64,000 nt of DNA from JAEULH01 sp963746275 (GCA_963746275.1 CAVVAX010000044.1:25460-89459), one strand, 5' to 3'; shown: positions 8,655 to 21,967, counted from the first letter of the stretch. Notes: generated by a model from the letters alone, not told the origin. Program-made: numbers and translations.

Positions 8655-8700
8655 CGCATCACCCGGAGCTGGGCGGCGGGCCTTTTCTCTTTTTTTGGCC

Positions 8701-9660
8701 CTACTTCTGCAGGACGTTCGCGATCTCGCGAAGCTGCGTGCGCAAACGCAGCAGCAGGAAGCCCTGGGTGGCGAGATGGCTCGGGGTGAACTGGCTGCTC
8801 GGGCTGCCGTTGAGCACGACCCACGGCTGCTGGGTCGCCGCCTGCTCGGCGCTGACGAGCATCTGGTTCCAGACGGCGCCGAGGTTGCGCTCGTCGATGA
8901 TCGGCTGGAAGTCGCGGCCGAGCGCGCCGATGATCATGAAGTAGCCGTAGAGCCGGCCCTTAGTCTGATAGAAGATGTCGTCGACCTGGAAGTTCAAAAG
9001 CCAGCCGCTGTTCTGGCTCAGGTGCTCGTCGATCGTCCCCGACATGGCGCCGAGATCGGAGTTGAACCGCTCGAGCGTGTCGATGAGGTTATCGGCGCGG
9101 ACGTCGAAGGTGGCTTCCTTAGCGACGAGGCGGCGGTTGAAGTTGACCAGGGCCTGGCGCGCCTGCCGGTACTGCGATTCCGACGAGGCGGTCGGCGCCA
9201 GGGAGCGGCTGAAGTCGAAGATCCAGATGTTGCCCGGATACTTGAGCAGGCCGGCGGCGCGGTCGAGGTCCGGGTCGATGGACGACGACCCGCGCGAGCG
9301 GCCGAGCTGGTCGGACAGCTCGATGGCGAAGCGGCTGAGGCCGTATATCATGCCGGTTTGGTAGTTCGGCATGTTGTCGAGGATCGAGCCCGGCATGAAG
9401 AACGGATCGTTCGCTGGCCAACCGTGGCCGTTGACCTCCCGCTCGATCAGCGCGGCCGCCATATCGACGGCGTAGCTGCCGCCGGCCGTCGGCTCGGGGG
9501 GCGTGAACGCCGGGTCGTCGTCGATCTTGTGGATCCACCAGGCGCCGCCGAGGTAGTAGACCAAGAGCAGCACGACCAGCGCCAGCGCGATACGCGGCAG
9601 CAGCCGGCGGGTACGGCTTCGGCCGTCCCCCACCAGATCGAGATCGTCGTTGGCGACCAT
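8701..9660 (-). CDS. DUF2333 family inner-membrane protein
   Basis: The 319-residue protein has one N-terminal TM helix (about residues 22-42, RIALALVVLLLVYYLGGAWW) and a periplasmic domain matching DUF2333: PNDPFFMPGSILDNMPNYQ-like stretch, YGLSRFAIELSDQLGRSRG, LKYPGNIWIFDF and a C-terminal LATQGFLLLRLRTQLREI. The function of this family is unknown. It converges on the glycosyltransferase gene, 46 nt away; the gap carries GGGCC...GGCCC flanking a T-rich loop, a weak possible terminator. Confidence 0.85.
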   Translation of the reverse strand: MVANDDLDLVGDGRSRTRRLLPRIALALVVLLLVYYLGGAWWIHKIDDDPAFTPPEPTAGGSYAVDMAAALIEREVNGHGWPANDPFFMPGSILDNMPNYQTGMIYGLSRFAIELSDQLGRSRGSSSIDPDLDRAAGLLKYPGNIWIFDFSRSLAPTASSESQYRQARQALVNFNRRLVAKEATFDVRADNLIDTLERFNSDLGAMSGTIDEHLSQNSGWLLNFQVDDIFYQTKGRLYGYFMIIGALGRDFQPIIDERNLGAVWNQMLVSAEQAATQQPWVVLNGSPSSQFTPSHLATQGFLLLRLRTQLREIANVLQK

Positions 9661-9902
9661 GCCCGTTCTCCCCTTGGCTGCCGCGGCGCCGCCTCGTCAT
9701 GGGTCTGGGCGGATGCCCTGCCGGCACGCCGTTGTGCAGCGCGAGAGCTTCCCCAAACGGCAGGCCAAGTCAAGGCCGGCGGCGGAGGAGAAAGCCGTAG
9801 TGCGCTTGCGGTCGCTGTGGCAAGTGGCCGGACGCGAGACCCGGCCACTGCCGTTGAGCATACAAGGATCGGTGGGCCAACAGGCCCGCGCCGCTCCCTC
9901 GG

Positions 9903-10646
9903 TTAATCGGCGGGAACGGCGCGCGGGTCGCGAGCCTCGTGCACCGCCGGTTCCGCCTCGGAACCCAGCAGGCGCAGGCGGTAGAGGAGGCCGGCGACGA
10001 TGGCGCCGGCGATTGGCGCTGCCCAGAACAGCCAGAGCTGCTGCAACGCCCAGCCGCCGACGAACAGCGCCTGCGAGGTGCTCCGCGCTGGATTGACCGA
10101 GGTGTTGGTGACGGGAATGCTGATCAGGTGGATCAGGGTCAAGGCGAGGCCGATGGCGAGCGGCGCCAGCGCCGCCGGCGCCCGATGGTCGGTGGCCCCG
10201 AGAATGACGATGAGGAAGCCGAAGGTCAGCACGACCTCGATGATCAGCGCCGCCTGCATGGAATAGTTGCCGGGGGAGTGCTCGCCGAAGCCGTTGGCGG
10301 CGAAGCCGGCGTTGATGTCGAAGGTGGGCGTTCCGCTGGCGACGACGTAAAGGATTGCGGCGGCCGCGATGGCGCCGAGCACCTGGACGACAACGTAGGG
10401 CACGAGGTCGCCCGCTGGGAAGCGGCCGCCGGCCCAAAGGCCAAAACTGACGGCGGGGTTGAAATGGCCGCCGGAGATGCTGCCGACGGCGTAGGCCATA
10501 GTCAGCACGCTGAGGCCGAAGGCGAGGGACACGCCGACGAGACCGATGCCCACCTCCGGGAAGGTTGCCGCCAGCACGGCGCTGCCGCAGCCGCCGAGGA
10601 CGAGCCAGAAGGTACCGATGAATTCTGCGAACAGGCGCTTAAACAA
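9903..10646 (-). CDS. aqpZ: aquaporin Z, water channel
   Basis: Start assigned to TTG 10646 because GAGGAG lies 8 nt upstream and the protein then begins LFKRLFAEFIGTFW like other AqpZ proteins; longer in-frame starts add non-homologous sequence. The 247 residues contain six TM helices and both NPA boxes (Asn63-Pro-Ala and Asn185-Pro-Ala). The selectivity filter Phe43, His173, Thr182 and Arg188 matches the water-specific E. coli protein almost position for position. It mediates rapid osmotic water flux across the cytoplasmic membrane. The C-terminus has an extra 20 or so polar residues. It stands as a single gene. Confidence 0.96.
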   Translation of the reverse strand: MFKRLFAEFIGTFWLVLGGCGSAVLAATFPEVGIGLVGVSLAFGLSVLTMAYAVGSISGGHFNPAVSFGLWAGGRFPAGDLVPYVVVQVLGAIAAAAILYVVASGTPTFDINAGFAANGFGEHSPGNYSMQAALIIEVVLTFGFLIVILGATDHRAPAALAPLAIGLALTLIHLISIPVTNTSVNPARSTSQALFVGGWALQQLWLFWAAPIAGAIVAGLLYRLRLLGSEAEPAVHEARDPRAVPAD

Positions 10647-10913
10647 TGGTTTTTCTCCTCTATTGCATTGTTGGGGATCGGCCGACAGGGAGTTGGATCT
10701 CCCGTCGCTTCGATCTGTAACCGTTACCCCGTAATGGCGGACGCGGATCACCGCTAGTCGACTCTTAGCGACCGCAATTCGATCGATCCAGCTCCGAGGC
10801 TCGTGGCCGAGCACCGGAGCGCCCGCGGTGACGTGGATGCGGCGCTGCTGAGGTGGATGCGCTGGATGAGCGACGTAATCTTGCGCGGGCGGCGTTGCGG
10901 TGCAGAGCGGCGA

Positions 10914-11126
10914 TCAGCGCCGATCCGGTGCGATCTCGTCGCCGGAACCGAAGCGGGCGAGCTCCTCAAGCTCGGCGTCGGACAAATCGGCGAGCCGGTC
11001 GATTCCCTCGGCCCATTCGCTCAGGCTGCCCCAGCCGTGGCGGTAAACGACGCGGTTGATCTCATGCAAGGTCAGCACGGGTCGGCCCTCCGCTTCCGGG
11101 CGGCGTGCGTTTTGCACTGTCGCCAT
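10914..11126 (-). CDS. small hypothetical protein
   Basis: A 70-residue frame with a central segment LHEINRVVYRHGWGSLSEWA followed by an acidic helix (LADLSDAELEELARFG). The acidic LSDAELEELA run loosely recalls the degraded helices of short DUF1127-type proteins, but this is not a firm match. No good Shine-Dalgarno precedes ATG 11126; a GTG 16 codons further in is an alternative start. Codon bias agrees with a real gene. Function unknown. Confidence 0.4.
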   Translation of the reverse strand: MATVQNARRPEAEGRPVLTLHEINRVVYRHGWGSLSEWAEGIDRLADLSDAELEELARFGSGDEIAPDRR

Positions 11127-11193
11127 GGGTGGAGTGTGCGGCCAGCGCGGTAAACGAAGGCTGAAAGCCGGCGGGGCTCAGCCTCGGGGAAGC

Positions 11194-12258
11194 TCAGCCG
11201 CCGTGCACGACGATGCAGTCGACGCCGCGCCTTACCAGGGAGGCACAAAGCGACTGCGCCTCGCGTGCCGTCGCCACCGGTCCGGCGCGCAGGCGGAACA
11301 ACGTGCTCACCTTACGCTCGGGGGCGACGATGGTCGGCTGCAGGCGGCCGAGGAGGTCGGCGTTGTCCCGCTGCAGGCGGCCCCACGCCTCGGTCGCCAG
11401 CTGCCGTCGACCGACGGCGAGGAGCTGGATGGCGACCCGGGGCTCAGCCTTTGCGGGCGCCTTCGCCGAGGGCGGCATTCCGTCTGCCGGTGGGAATGCC
11501 ATGCGCGTGCGCAGCCGCTCGAGGATGCGCAAGGTCGGGTCGGCCGGCGCCGGCACCGCCGCCGAAAGCACGGCCACGGGATCCCTGGCGCCGCCATCGG
11601 CCACTGGCCCGGCAGTTTGCTGCGGCAAGGGAAGCGGTAGTTCGTTCGCCTCCGCGCCCGCCGCCGGTCCACCCGGCCGCAGATCGAAGGCGGGGTCCTC
11701 GACCAGCCGCTCGGCGATGGCGTTGTTGGCGAGGGCGGCAACGGCTTCCGGGGCTTCCGGGGCTTCCGAGGCGTCCGCGGCGTCCGGCGAGGGCGGCCGC
11801 GACAGCAGGCCCGCCTCGAATGTGGAACCGGGAAACTCGCCATCCCCATCGGCGGCGAGCAGAGCCAGAACCAGTGCCGCAACGCCGATCGCGCCGGCGG
11901 CCGCCGCCGGCGGCGGGACTCGGGTCGTTACGGCAAGGGCGCGGGCAAAGCCGGGCGACAGCGCCGCCGCCAGCCTGCGGCCCAGGTCGGCGAAGCGCGC
12001 CGGCAGGCGGCCGGGCGGGCGCGCCTCCGCCGGCTCGGGATCGGCTTTTTGATGCGGCGAGGCCTGCGGGTGGTGGCGGTAAGGATCGCGGGCAGGCTCA
12101 AGGGCCATCGTTGCTGGATCGCTCGTCGTCGCTGGAAGCCACTGGACCGGCAACCCTGGCGCCGCCCCTTCGGTGACATGCGGATTATGCCGCATCGCCC
12201 CTCGTCTTGGCGACAGGCTCTTCCCTGGAGATGGCGGCCGAGACGAACCAGTTGCCAC
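11194..12258 (-). CDS. SPOR-domain inner-membrane protein
   Basis: The C-terminal 75 residues form a SPOR fold (RVAIQLLAVGRRQLATEAWG, then RLRAGPVATAREAQSLCASL and GVDCIVV), which binds denuded septal peptidoglycan glycan strands. Upstream are a basic cytoplasmic N-terminus, one TM helix (about residues 118-135, AAGAIGVAALVLALLAA) and a long Ala/Pro/Glu-rich periplasmic linker. This is the FtsN/DamX-like layout, so a role in division or cell-wall maintenance is likely. The exact start is uncertain; internal ATGs at codons 22 and 51 would shorten the cytoplasmic tail. Confidence 0.8.
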   Translation of the reverse strand: MATGSSRPPSPGKSLSPRRGAMRHNPHVTEGAAPGLPVQWLPATTSDPATMALEPARDPYRHHPQASPHQKADPEPAEARPPGRLPARFADLGRRLAAALSPGFARALAVTTRVPPPAAAAGAIGVAALVLALLAADGDGEFPGSTFEAGLLSRPPSPDAADASEAPEAPEAVAALANNAIAERLVEDPAFDLRPGGPAAGAEANELPLPLPQQTAGPVADGGARDPVAVLSAAVPAPADPTLRILERLRTRMAFPPADGMPPSAKAPAKAEPRVAIQLLAVGRRQLATEAWGRLQRDNADLLGRLQPTIVAPERKVSTLFRLRAGPVATAREAQSLCASLVRRGVDCIVVHGG

Positions 12259-12407
12259 CGGCCGATGGCATCACGTCTTTATTGGACCCCCACGACCGGT
12301 CAGGACAAGCCCCGGGGTGACGAACTGCGGGTTCAGAACGGCGGCTCAACAACCGAGTTCATGACGGTCTCGGACATTGTGTGCATCAACCAAGAGCGCA
12401 AACCGGT

Positions 12408-13067
12408 CTAAAACGAGTAGCCGAAGGCTTCGATATCGTCGCGGAAGGTCCGGGTCACGAGCTCCGCGGTCTCGTCATTGTAGTAGGAGCGGTAATCGCG
12501 GTGGTCGCTCCTGTTGAGGTGGCGCAGCGTGTTGCGGATGGCAAGGCGCTCGCAGACGTGGGCGAAGTCGGCCTCGATGGTTTCCATCTTGCCGACGAAG
12601 TCGACCAGCATCGTGCCGTCGTAGTCGGTGATGAAATCCTTCTGCAGCCTGAAGTTGCCGTCGCAGCGCCACCTGATGTACTCGTCGAAGCTTCTTTCCG
12701 CGGTCTGCTTGTGGCTTCGGGTATACCACCGCTGGCTGGCGAAGTGATAAAGGGACACCTGCCAGTCCCACGGATTACGGACGAAGCAGAACTTGAAGTA
12801 AGTGTCGAAGTCCGGCAGCAGCGGCTTGACGTCCCTGGCCATGAGGTGGTCCAGCACCGGGTATGTATTCTTCAACCCCAGCGTCTCGCGCAGACCGTCC
12901 ATCCTGAGCAACGAGAACCGCCAAAGAAAGCGCGATGCCTTCTTGACGTGGTTCCATTCCTCGTAGCGCTCGAGGGCGTCGTTTACGCTGTGGCCGGCGA
13001 CCTTGTAGATATGAATGAAGACGAACTTGCGCTTGCGCGAGATCAGCGTCGCCATGCGTCGGAGCAT
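12408..13067 (-). CDS. sulfotransferase family 2 protein (carbohydrate sulfotransferase-like)
   Basis: The 219-residue protein has the two PAPS-binding elements of Golgi-type/family 2 sulfotransferases: the 5'-phosphosulfate loop FVFIHIYKVAGHSV near residue 15 and the 3'-phosphate motif FCFVRNPWDWQVS near residue 93. The family-typical tail LNRSDHRDYRSYY...VTRTFRDDIEAFGY follows. It should transfer sulfate from PAPS to a saccharide. It lies just downstream of the O-antigen ligase gene on the same strand (62 nt gap), suggesting that a surface polysaccharide is sulfated. The second Met (codon 5) is an equally good start. Confidence 0.88.
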   Translation of the reverse strand: MLRRMATLISRKRKFVFIHIYKVAGHSVNDALERYEEWNHVKKASRFLWRFSLLRMDGLRETLGLKNTYPVLDHLMARDVKPLLPDFDTYFKFCFVRNPWDWQVSLYHFASQRWYTRSHKQTAERSFDEYIRWRCDGNFRLQKDFITDYDGTMLVDFVGKMETIEADFAHVCERLAIRNTLRHLNRSDHRDYRSYYNDETAELVTRTFRDDIEAFGYSF

Positions 13068-13129
13068 CCTCTCCGGGAACGTGCGTGGGCTTCAGGACAC
13101 CGGAACGGTGGGCCCGCCGCCGCGGTAGC

Positions 13130-14386
13130 TTACCGCGGCAGGGGCGGCGCGCCGATGGGAGCAACCTGCGGCGCCTCGGTCTCGTAGCGCACGCGCTCCT
13201 TCGCTAGGCGGAGCGACAGCAGGCAGACAAAGATGAAGGTGATCGAGAACGAGTTCCCGACGTTGATCGCGCGCCGCTCGAACAGGCCGGTGAACATGTA
13301 GGAGGCGATTACAGCGACCATGAACATCCGCAGCTTGTTGTCGGCGACGCCCCTGATCGCTGCAAAGAAAGAGCAGATCAGGAAGGCCATGTAGGCCAGG
13401 AAGCCAACGAACCCGGTATCCGCGAGCATCGCGATGTAGGCGTTGTGGGAGGACAGGTCGGTGAAGATCATCAAGTCTTCGTGCTTGCGGAAGCCGACGC
13501 CGAGCAGCGGCGAGTTGAACCACAGGTTCAGAGCCTCGGCCCAGGCCTCGTCGCGGCCGGTCGCGCCGCTCTGAAGGCCACGGTAGGGGTCGTTGAGGCG
13601 CAGGATGTCGTTGACGACGACGTCGGAGTAGAACGCGCCGATGGAGAAGAAGACGACGATCAGCGCGTACGCCATGATCAGCTTCCAGGAGATATCGACG
13701 TTCTTCTCGTGGACGTACCAGTGGTAGACGAAAATGAACAGGGTGGGCATGATCGCCACCATGCTGCCGCGGGCTTGGGCGTTGTACAGGGTCAAGAACG
13801 CCACGCTGAGGCAGGCGGCCTGGAGCAGGCGGCTCCTCAAGGCGAACGCGCCGACCACGACGTTGACGGAAAGCAGGCCCCACAGGTTGGGCTGGGACCC
13901 GGCGTGCAGCCGCCCCCAGATGTATTCGCCGGTCATATTGACGTAGAGCAGGTACGGGGTCTGCATGACGGCGTAGGCGCCGGCGATCCGGGCGATCAGC
14001 CGCGGCTCGGTGGAACTGGCGATGAGGATGCCGATGATGAAGACGAACAACACATTGAAAAGGTTGACAAGATCCTCCCAGGTGCATTCGTTGACCATGT
14101 AACTGAGCAGAAAGATCGAAAGGAACGCCCAGAGGAACCACATGCCCGGGGCGTTGCCGCGGGTGTCGACCGGCAGAAGAACGGCCTGGAGGCTGGCCGG
14201 GATCACGCCCATGAGCAAAACCAGCTCGAGAAGGATCTTGTTCTCGGCCTGCAGGTGGAAGGCGACGCTGAGCGAGAACAGCCACGCTCCGTAGACGATC
14301 GCAATGACCTCGAGGCGCCTCGTGCCAACTGCTCCTGCGTTTGCAGGCTCCTGCGGTCCAAAGCCCGACTGCATCGTGCTATCCAA
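13130..14386 (-). CDS. O-antigen ligase/polymerase family membrane protein (Wzy_C)
   Basis: The 418-residue protein has about 11 hydrophobic helices and the periplasmic Wzy_C signature: ARGSMVAIMPTL, then SGATGRDEAWAEAL, NSPLLGVGF and SSHNAYIAMLADTGFVG with the conserved His. Proteins of this family either ligate O-antigen to lipid A-core (WaaL) or polymerise glycans (Wzy); sequence alone does not separate the two. The downstream sulfotransferase gene makes a small surface-polysaccharide operon. About 200 nt upstream (14387-14602) hold no gene I can support. Confidence 0.85.
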   Translation of the reverse strand: MDSTMQSGFGPQEPANAGAVGTRRLEVIAIVYGAWLFSLSVAFHLQAENKILLELVLLMGVIPASLQAVLLPVDTRGNAPGMWFLWAFLSIFLLSYMVNECTWEDLVNLFNVLFVFIIGILIASSTEPRLIARIAGAYAVMQTPYLLYVNMTGEYIWGRLHAGSQPNLWGLLSVNVVVGAFALRSRLLQAACLSVAFLTLYNAQARGSMVAIMPTLFIFVYHWYVHEKNVDISWKLIMAYALIVVFFSIGAFYSDVVVNDILRLNDPYRGLQSGATGRDEAWAEALNLWFNSPLLGVGFRKHEDLMIFTDLSSHNAYIAMLADTGFVGFLAYMAFLICSFFAAIRGVADNKLRMFMVAVIASYMFTGLFERRAINVGNSFSITFIFVCLLSLRLAKERVRYETEAPQVAPIGAPPLPR

Positions 14387-14602
14387 GCGGCGATCCTTCC
14401 GGCGCGTTCGTGAAGAGATGGTGCGGCTGCACCATGAAATCTTGCCGCCCGGAAGTCAAATCTCGTGCACGCTCCGAACGCGACCCGGCGCATCGCGTCC
14501 TGTGTTCAGCCCGGACTGCGTCCTCGGCTGCGATCCGCGGGCAACGCAACTCTTAGGCAGGGTGCGGTCCGGGGAGCGGTGGCCACGAGCTAGGTCAAGG
14601 TC

Positions 14603-15154
14603 CTAGGCCGCTTCGTCCGCCTGCTCCTTCTTCTTCTGCCGCTCGATGCCCTGGCGGATGAGCTCGAAGGCCTCGTCGGGTTCGCCCCAGCGCTTGACCT
14701 CAACCCACTTGCCCTTCTCCAGGTCCTTGTAGTGGGTGAAGAAGTGGGAGAGCTGGTCGCAGAGGATGCGTGGCAGCTCCCGGTAGGAGGCGATGTTGGT
14801 GTAGTACGGGTGCAGTTCGTCCACCGGCACGCACAGGATCTTCTCGTCGATCCCGGCCTCGTCCTCCATCAGCAGCACGCCGATAGGCCGCGAGCGGATG
14901 ACGACGCCGGGGGAGACCGGCACTTGGCAGAGCACCGCCGCATCCACCGGATCGCCGTCCTGCGACAGCGTGTGCGGCACGAAGCCGTAGTTGCAGGGGT
15001 AGTACATGGCGGTGTTGAGGAAGCGGTCGACGAACATCATCCCCGACGCCTTGTCCAGCTCGTACTTGACCGGAGTTCCGCCCATGGGGATCTCGATGAT
15101 GACGTTGACGTCGTAGGGCACGTTGGTCCCCGAAGGAACCTTGGTGATATCCAT
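14603..15154 (-). CDS. ppa: inorganic pyrophosphatase
   Basis: Start set at ATG 15154 (MDITKVPSGTNVPYDVNVII), the family N-terminus; the frame is open further upstream but that sequence is antisense to the permease gene. The 183-residue family I soluble pyrophosphatase carries the active-site strand KYELDKASG, YYPCNYGFVPHTLSQDGDP-type loop, and DGDPVD with its three metal-binding acidic residues. It hydrolyses PPi to phosphate, pulling biosynthetic reactions forward. A C-terminal Lys/Glu/Ala tail is typical of alphaproteobacterial members. It follows the AmpG-like gene by 41 nt. Confidence 0.96.
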   Translation of the reverse strand: MDITKVPSGTNVPYDVNVIIEIPMGGTPVKYELDKASGMMFVDRFLNTAMYYPCNYGFVPHTLSQDGDPVDAAVLCQVPVSPGVVIRSRPIGVLLMEDEAGIDEKILCVPVDELHPYYTNIASYRELPRILCDQLSHFFTHYKDLEKGKWVEVKRWGEPDEAFELIRQGIERQKKKEQADEAA

Positions 15155-15195
15155 TCGCGTTCGGTCCTCAATCCATCCGGGTTCGTTCACCGGCT

Positions 15196-16556
<1,361 letters not shown>

Positions 16557-16674
16557 CAGCGCCGGCGCGGCCGTTGCGGAAGCGGGTGATGCAGGAGGCT
16601 AAAGGCGGCTTGCCGGGGCCGATGCGGCGCAATCTAGAGCAAGGCGTCATCAAGTCGAAGCAGAACGAAAACGC

Positions 16675-16760
16675 CGTCGCTGCGAGGAGGCAAAGCCGAC
16701 GCGGCATTCCACAAGCTTCTATTGTTGATCGCCACGCTGCTTCGCGGCTCGCGATGACGT
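16675..16760. repeat. palindromic interspersed repeat, family 1, copy 1 (diverged)
   Basis: Begins CGTCGCTGCGAGGAGGCAAA and ends GCGGCTCGCGATGACG; the two ends are imperfect inverted repeats. It is homologous to the copies at 18929-19011 and 37293-37378, with the central part (CACAAGCTTCTATTGTTG) diverged. The type is well known in alphaproteobacterial genomes (CGTCATTGCGAG...CGATGACG) and is non-autonomous. Confidence 0.8.
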
Positions 16761-16807
16761 TGTTGTAAAGCAAGCGGCACCCACCTGAGCAGAAATGGCT
16801 TCATACG

Positions 16808-16847
16808 CCGTCATCACCGCACGTGTCGGCAACGAGTGCGGCGATCC
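16808..16847. repeat. palindromic repeat, family 3, copy 1
   Basis: CCGTCATCACCGCA followed by AACGAGTGCGGCGATCC forms an imperfect stem. The right part matches 27495-27524 nearly exactly (CAACGAGTGCGGCGAT), showing a second short repeat type in this genome. Confidence 0.55.
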
Positions 16848-16862
16848 ATGCGGCAGTCTCGG

Positions 16863-17855
16863 CTAAGCGAGCCTCTCGGCGACAAGGTTGGCCAGCGAGG
16901 CCTCGGGCCGGGCGCCCATGTGGCTGATGGCCTCGGCGGCGCAGATGCCGGCGACGCGGGCGCAAAGCGCCAGGTCCCTTTCCCGGGTCAAGGCGAAGAG
17001 GAAACCAGCGGCATAGGCATCGCCGGCGCCCGTCGTATCGACGACGCTCTCCACCGGCTCGACGTCGACGACGTGCACCTCGTTGTTGGAGACGATCACC
17101 GACCCCTTCTCGGACCGGGTCAGTGCGGCAATCCAGCAGTGGTGGCGCACCTGCTGCAGGGCAGCGTCGAACGAGTGCTCCTGGTAGAGCGAGACGATCT
17201 CGTCCTCGTTGGCGAACAGCACATCGACATGGTGCTCGACCAGGGCGCGGAAATCGGCGCGGTGGCGATCGACGCAGAAAGGGTCGGACAGGCTCAGCGC
17301 CACCAGCCGGCCGGCGTCATGGGCGACCTGCGCCGCCTTGCGGAAGGCGTCCTTGGCCGCCGGGCGGTCCCAAAGGTAGCCCTCGAGGTAGGTCACGCGG
17401 GCGCCGGCGATGGCCTCCTCGTCGATGTCGGCAGGCGCCAGCTCGGCGCTGACGCCGAGGAAAGTCTGCATCGTCCGGTGCGCGTCGGGGGTGACGAAGA
17501 TCAGGCAGCGTCCGGTCGGCGTGCCGCCATTGGCCGGCTCGGCGAGGAAGCTGATGCCGAGCGAGGTGATGTCGTGGCGAAAGATGGCGCCGAGCTGGTC
17601 GCTGCTGACCTTGCCGATGAAGGCGCCGCGGCCGCCGAGCGATGCGAGCGCGGCGATGGTGTTGGCCGCCGAGCCTCCGGAAACCTCGACCGCCGGCCCC
17701 ATCCGGTCGTAGAGCCGGGCCACGGTGTCGGCATCGACCAGCGTCATGGTGCCGCGGTTGAGGCCGAGCTCGTCGATGACGGCTTCGTCGGCATGGGCGA
17801 TGACGTCGACGATGGCATTGCCGATCCCGACGACATCATGGTGGATCGCCGGCAT
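16863..17855 (-). CDS. adenosine kinase, PfkB sugar-kinase family
   Basis: Start at ATG 17855, preceded by AGGAG 7 nt upstream; an upstream in-frame ATG (17936) adds non-conserved residues. The 330-residue protein has HHDVVGIGNAIVDVIA at the N-terminus, the substrate loop VSGGSAANTIAALASLGG (PfkB signature 1) and the anion-hole/catalytic signature VVDTTGAGDAYAAGFLFAL (PfkB signature 2, catalytic Asp in GAGD). This ribokinase-like subgroup in alphaproteobacteria is annotated as adenosine kinase, making AMP from adenosine and ATP, often linked to S-adenosylhomocysteine turnover. The substrate is inferred from family resemblance. Confidence 0.85.
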   Translation of the reverse strand: MPAIHHDVVGIGNAIVDVIAHADEAVIDELGLNRGTMTLVDADTVARLYDRMGPAVEVSGGSAANTIAALASLGGRGAFIGKVSSDQLGAIFRHDITSLGISFLAEPANGGTPTGRCLIFVTPDAHRTMQTFLGVSAELAPADIDEEAIAGARVTYLEGYLWDRPAAKDAFRKAAQVAHDAGRLVALSLSDPFCVDRHRADFRALVEHHVDVLFANEDEIVSLYQEHSFDAALQQVRHHCWIAALTRSEKGSVIVSNNEVHVVDVEPVESVVDTTGAGDAYAAGFLFALTRERDLALCARVAGICAAEAISHMGARPEASLANLVAERLA

Positions 17856-18033
17856 CGGCGCGCTCCTTTGCTTGTTTGCGAGAGATCCCGTCTTTGCGGC
17901 CGGAGTATCCATGCGGCGCTCCCCGTCGGCAAGCACGGGCTGAGGTTGCTGAAGGTCGCGCCAGAGGTTGCGGGCGCCTTGCCGGAACCGCTACACACAG
18001 GGCCTTGGGCAGCAGCGGAACGGAGCCCGATCC

Positions 18034-18702
18034 GTGATTGACGCGTTCGTCAAGGCGATCAGGCAGCTGAGTGACCCGGCCATCCGCCGGGTGCTCTGGC
18101 TCGGCATTGGCGTGTCAATCGCCGTGTTCGCCGTGCTGTGGTCGGGCGTCGGCTACCTGCTGACGCAGACGACCTTCTTCCAGACCGGCTGGCTGGACAC
18201 GGTGGTGGACGCCCTGGGCGGCGTCGCCACGCTGGCCATCAGCTGGTTCCTGTTTCCGGTCGTCATCAGCGCCTTCGTCGGCCTGTTCCTCGAGCGTATT
18301 GCCGAGGCGGTGGAGCGCAAGCACTATCCGGCGCTGCCGCCGGCCCGCGACATTCCCATCGGCGAGACCCTGGCTGGGAGCGCCCGCTTTCTCGGCATCA
18401 CCCTGGCGCTGAACCTGGTGGTGCTCCTCTTCCTCATCGTCCCGCCGGTCTTCCCCTTCGTCTTCTACGGGGTGAACGGCTACCTGCTCAGCCGCGAGTA
18501 CTTCGAGGTGGTGGCCGCCCGGCGCATGACCGTGCCGGCGGCTCGTGAGATGCGGCGCAAGCACATGCGCCGGCTGTTCGCAGCCGGACTCGTCGTCGCC
18601 TTCCTTCTCACCGTTCCGTTCGTGAACCTGCTGGCACCCATTGTCGGCACGGCGGCGATGGTCCACATCTTCCATCGCCTGCGGGCGCTGCCTGAGCGCT
18701 GA
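18034..18702 (+). CDS. EI24 (CysZ-like) family membrane protein
   Basis: GTG 18034 is preferred (CGGAG about 8 nt upstream); the frame is open to 17968. The 222-residue protein starts VIDAFVKAIRQLSDPAIRRV and has four long hydrophobic stretches (about 25-47, 65-85, 130-155 and 185-210), with NGYLLSREYFEVVAARRM and MRRKHMRRLFAAG between them. This is the EI24/Etoposide-induced 2.4 (PF07264) pattern shared with the sulfate permease CysZ. Transport of sulfate is possible but not shown by any residue. It is followed 27 nt later by a small membrane peptide gene. Confidence 0.8.
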   Translation: MIDAFVKAIRQLSDPAIRRVLWLGIGVSIAVFAVLWSGVGYLLTQTTFFQTGWLDTVVDALGGVATLAISWFLFPVVISAFVGLFLERIAEAVERKHYPALPPARDIPIGETLAGSARFLGITLALNLVVLLFLIVPPVFPFVFYGVNGYLLSREYFEVVAARRMTVPAAREMRRKHMRRLFAAGLVVAFLLTVPFVNLLAPIVGTAAMVHIFHRLRALPER

Positions 18703-18913
18703 GCCGCGGGTGAGGCGGAGAGGGAGAGCATGCGCGCCAAGATCAACATCGGCGAGGCGGCGAAGGTGGCGGCCCTGTGCCTGCCGCCGGTGATCCTGTC
18801 GCTGATCGGGCTGGCCACCATGGGCCGCAAGCCGCAACACGGCCTGGCCGCGCGGGGCAAGACCACGCCAGTGGCGAAAGCGGCGCAAGCCCTCCGCCAA
18901 GCAAGACAACAGG

Positions 18914-21501
<2,588 letters not shown>

Positions 21502-21736
21502 CGCTCGCTCCGTCCCCTGCGCATCCTCTGCATGGCCCTGCGGTGAGCCGCGTGCAACTGCCGAGCCGCGGGGGGCCGCGAGAGCTCCGGCCGCCGCCAG
21601 CCCCTTCACCGCCCGCCCCGTCACCGCCCGCTCCGTCACCGGCTGCCCCGCGCCTGCGCTACGGCTATATCCTAAGCCCAGGGCGGCGCCGGGCGGCGAG
21701 ACACTGGGGCGCCGAAAGGAACGGAAGGACGGTGAA

Positions 21737-21967
21737 ATGCGCCTGATCGACACCGGCGAGGAGCTTCGCCAGCATATCGAGGCGAACCTGCGCGGCCTGG
21801 CCAAGACCGCGCTGGAGAAGTCCCAGGAGAGCCGCCGCCGCCACGATGGCGAGAGCGACCCGCGGCTGAAGGCGATCTGGAAAAGCGAGGCCGAGGCCGA
21901 GTTCCGCATCGCCAAGGTCATCAACGACGAGTGCGAGGCGCTCCTGAAGCTGGCGGAGTCGGCGTGA
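21737..21967 (+). CDS. small hypothetical protein
   Basis: A 76-residue, highly charged, helical protein (MRLIDTGEELRQHIEANLRG ... DECEALLKLAESA) from ATG 21737, preceded by GGAAGGACGG. It is divergent from the copper ATPase gene, whose start is 236 nt away, and shows alternating acidic and basic residues suited to a coiled coil or helical bundle. No family was recognised. Confidence 0.55.
   Translation: MRLIDTGEELRQHIEANLRGLAKTALEKSQESRRRHDGESDPRLKAIWKSEAEAEFRIAKVINDECEALLKLAESA

Larger units (their letters stand above)
16557..16862. other. intergenic region made largely of repeats
   Basis: About 300 nt between the AmpG-like and adenosine kinase genes. It holds two palindromic repeat elements, listed separately, and no supported gene. 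Confidence 0.6.

Noticed and set aside
8655..8700. Bidirectional terminator between glycosyltransferase and DUF2333 genes
   Set aside because: The GGGCC/GGCCC stem is only 5 bp with a 13-nt loop; too weak to call.
18034..18702. Naming the EI24 gene cysZ
   Set aside because: Family match only; no sulfate-assimilation genes adjoin and no diagnostic residue is visible.
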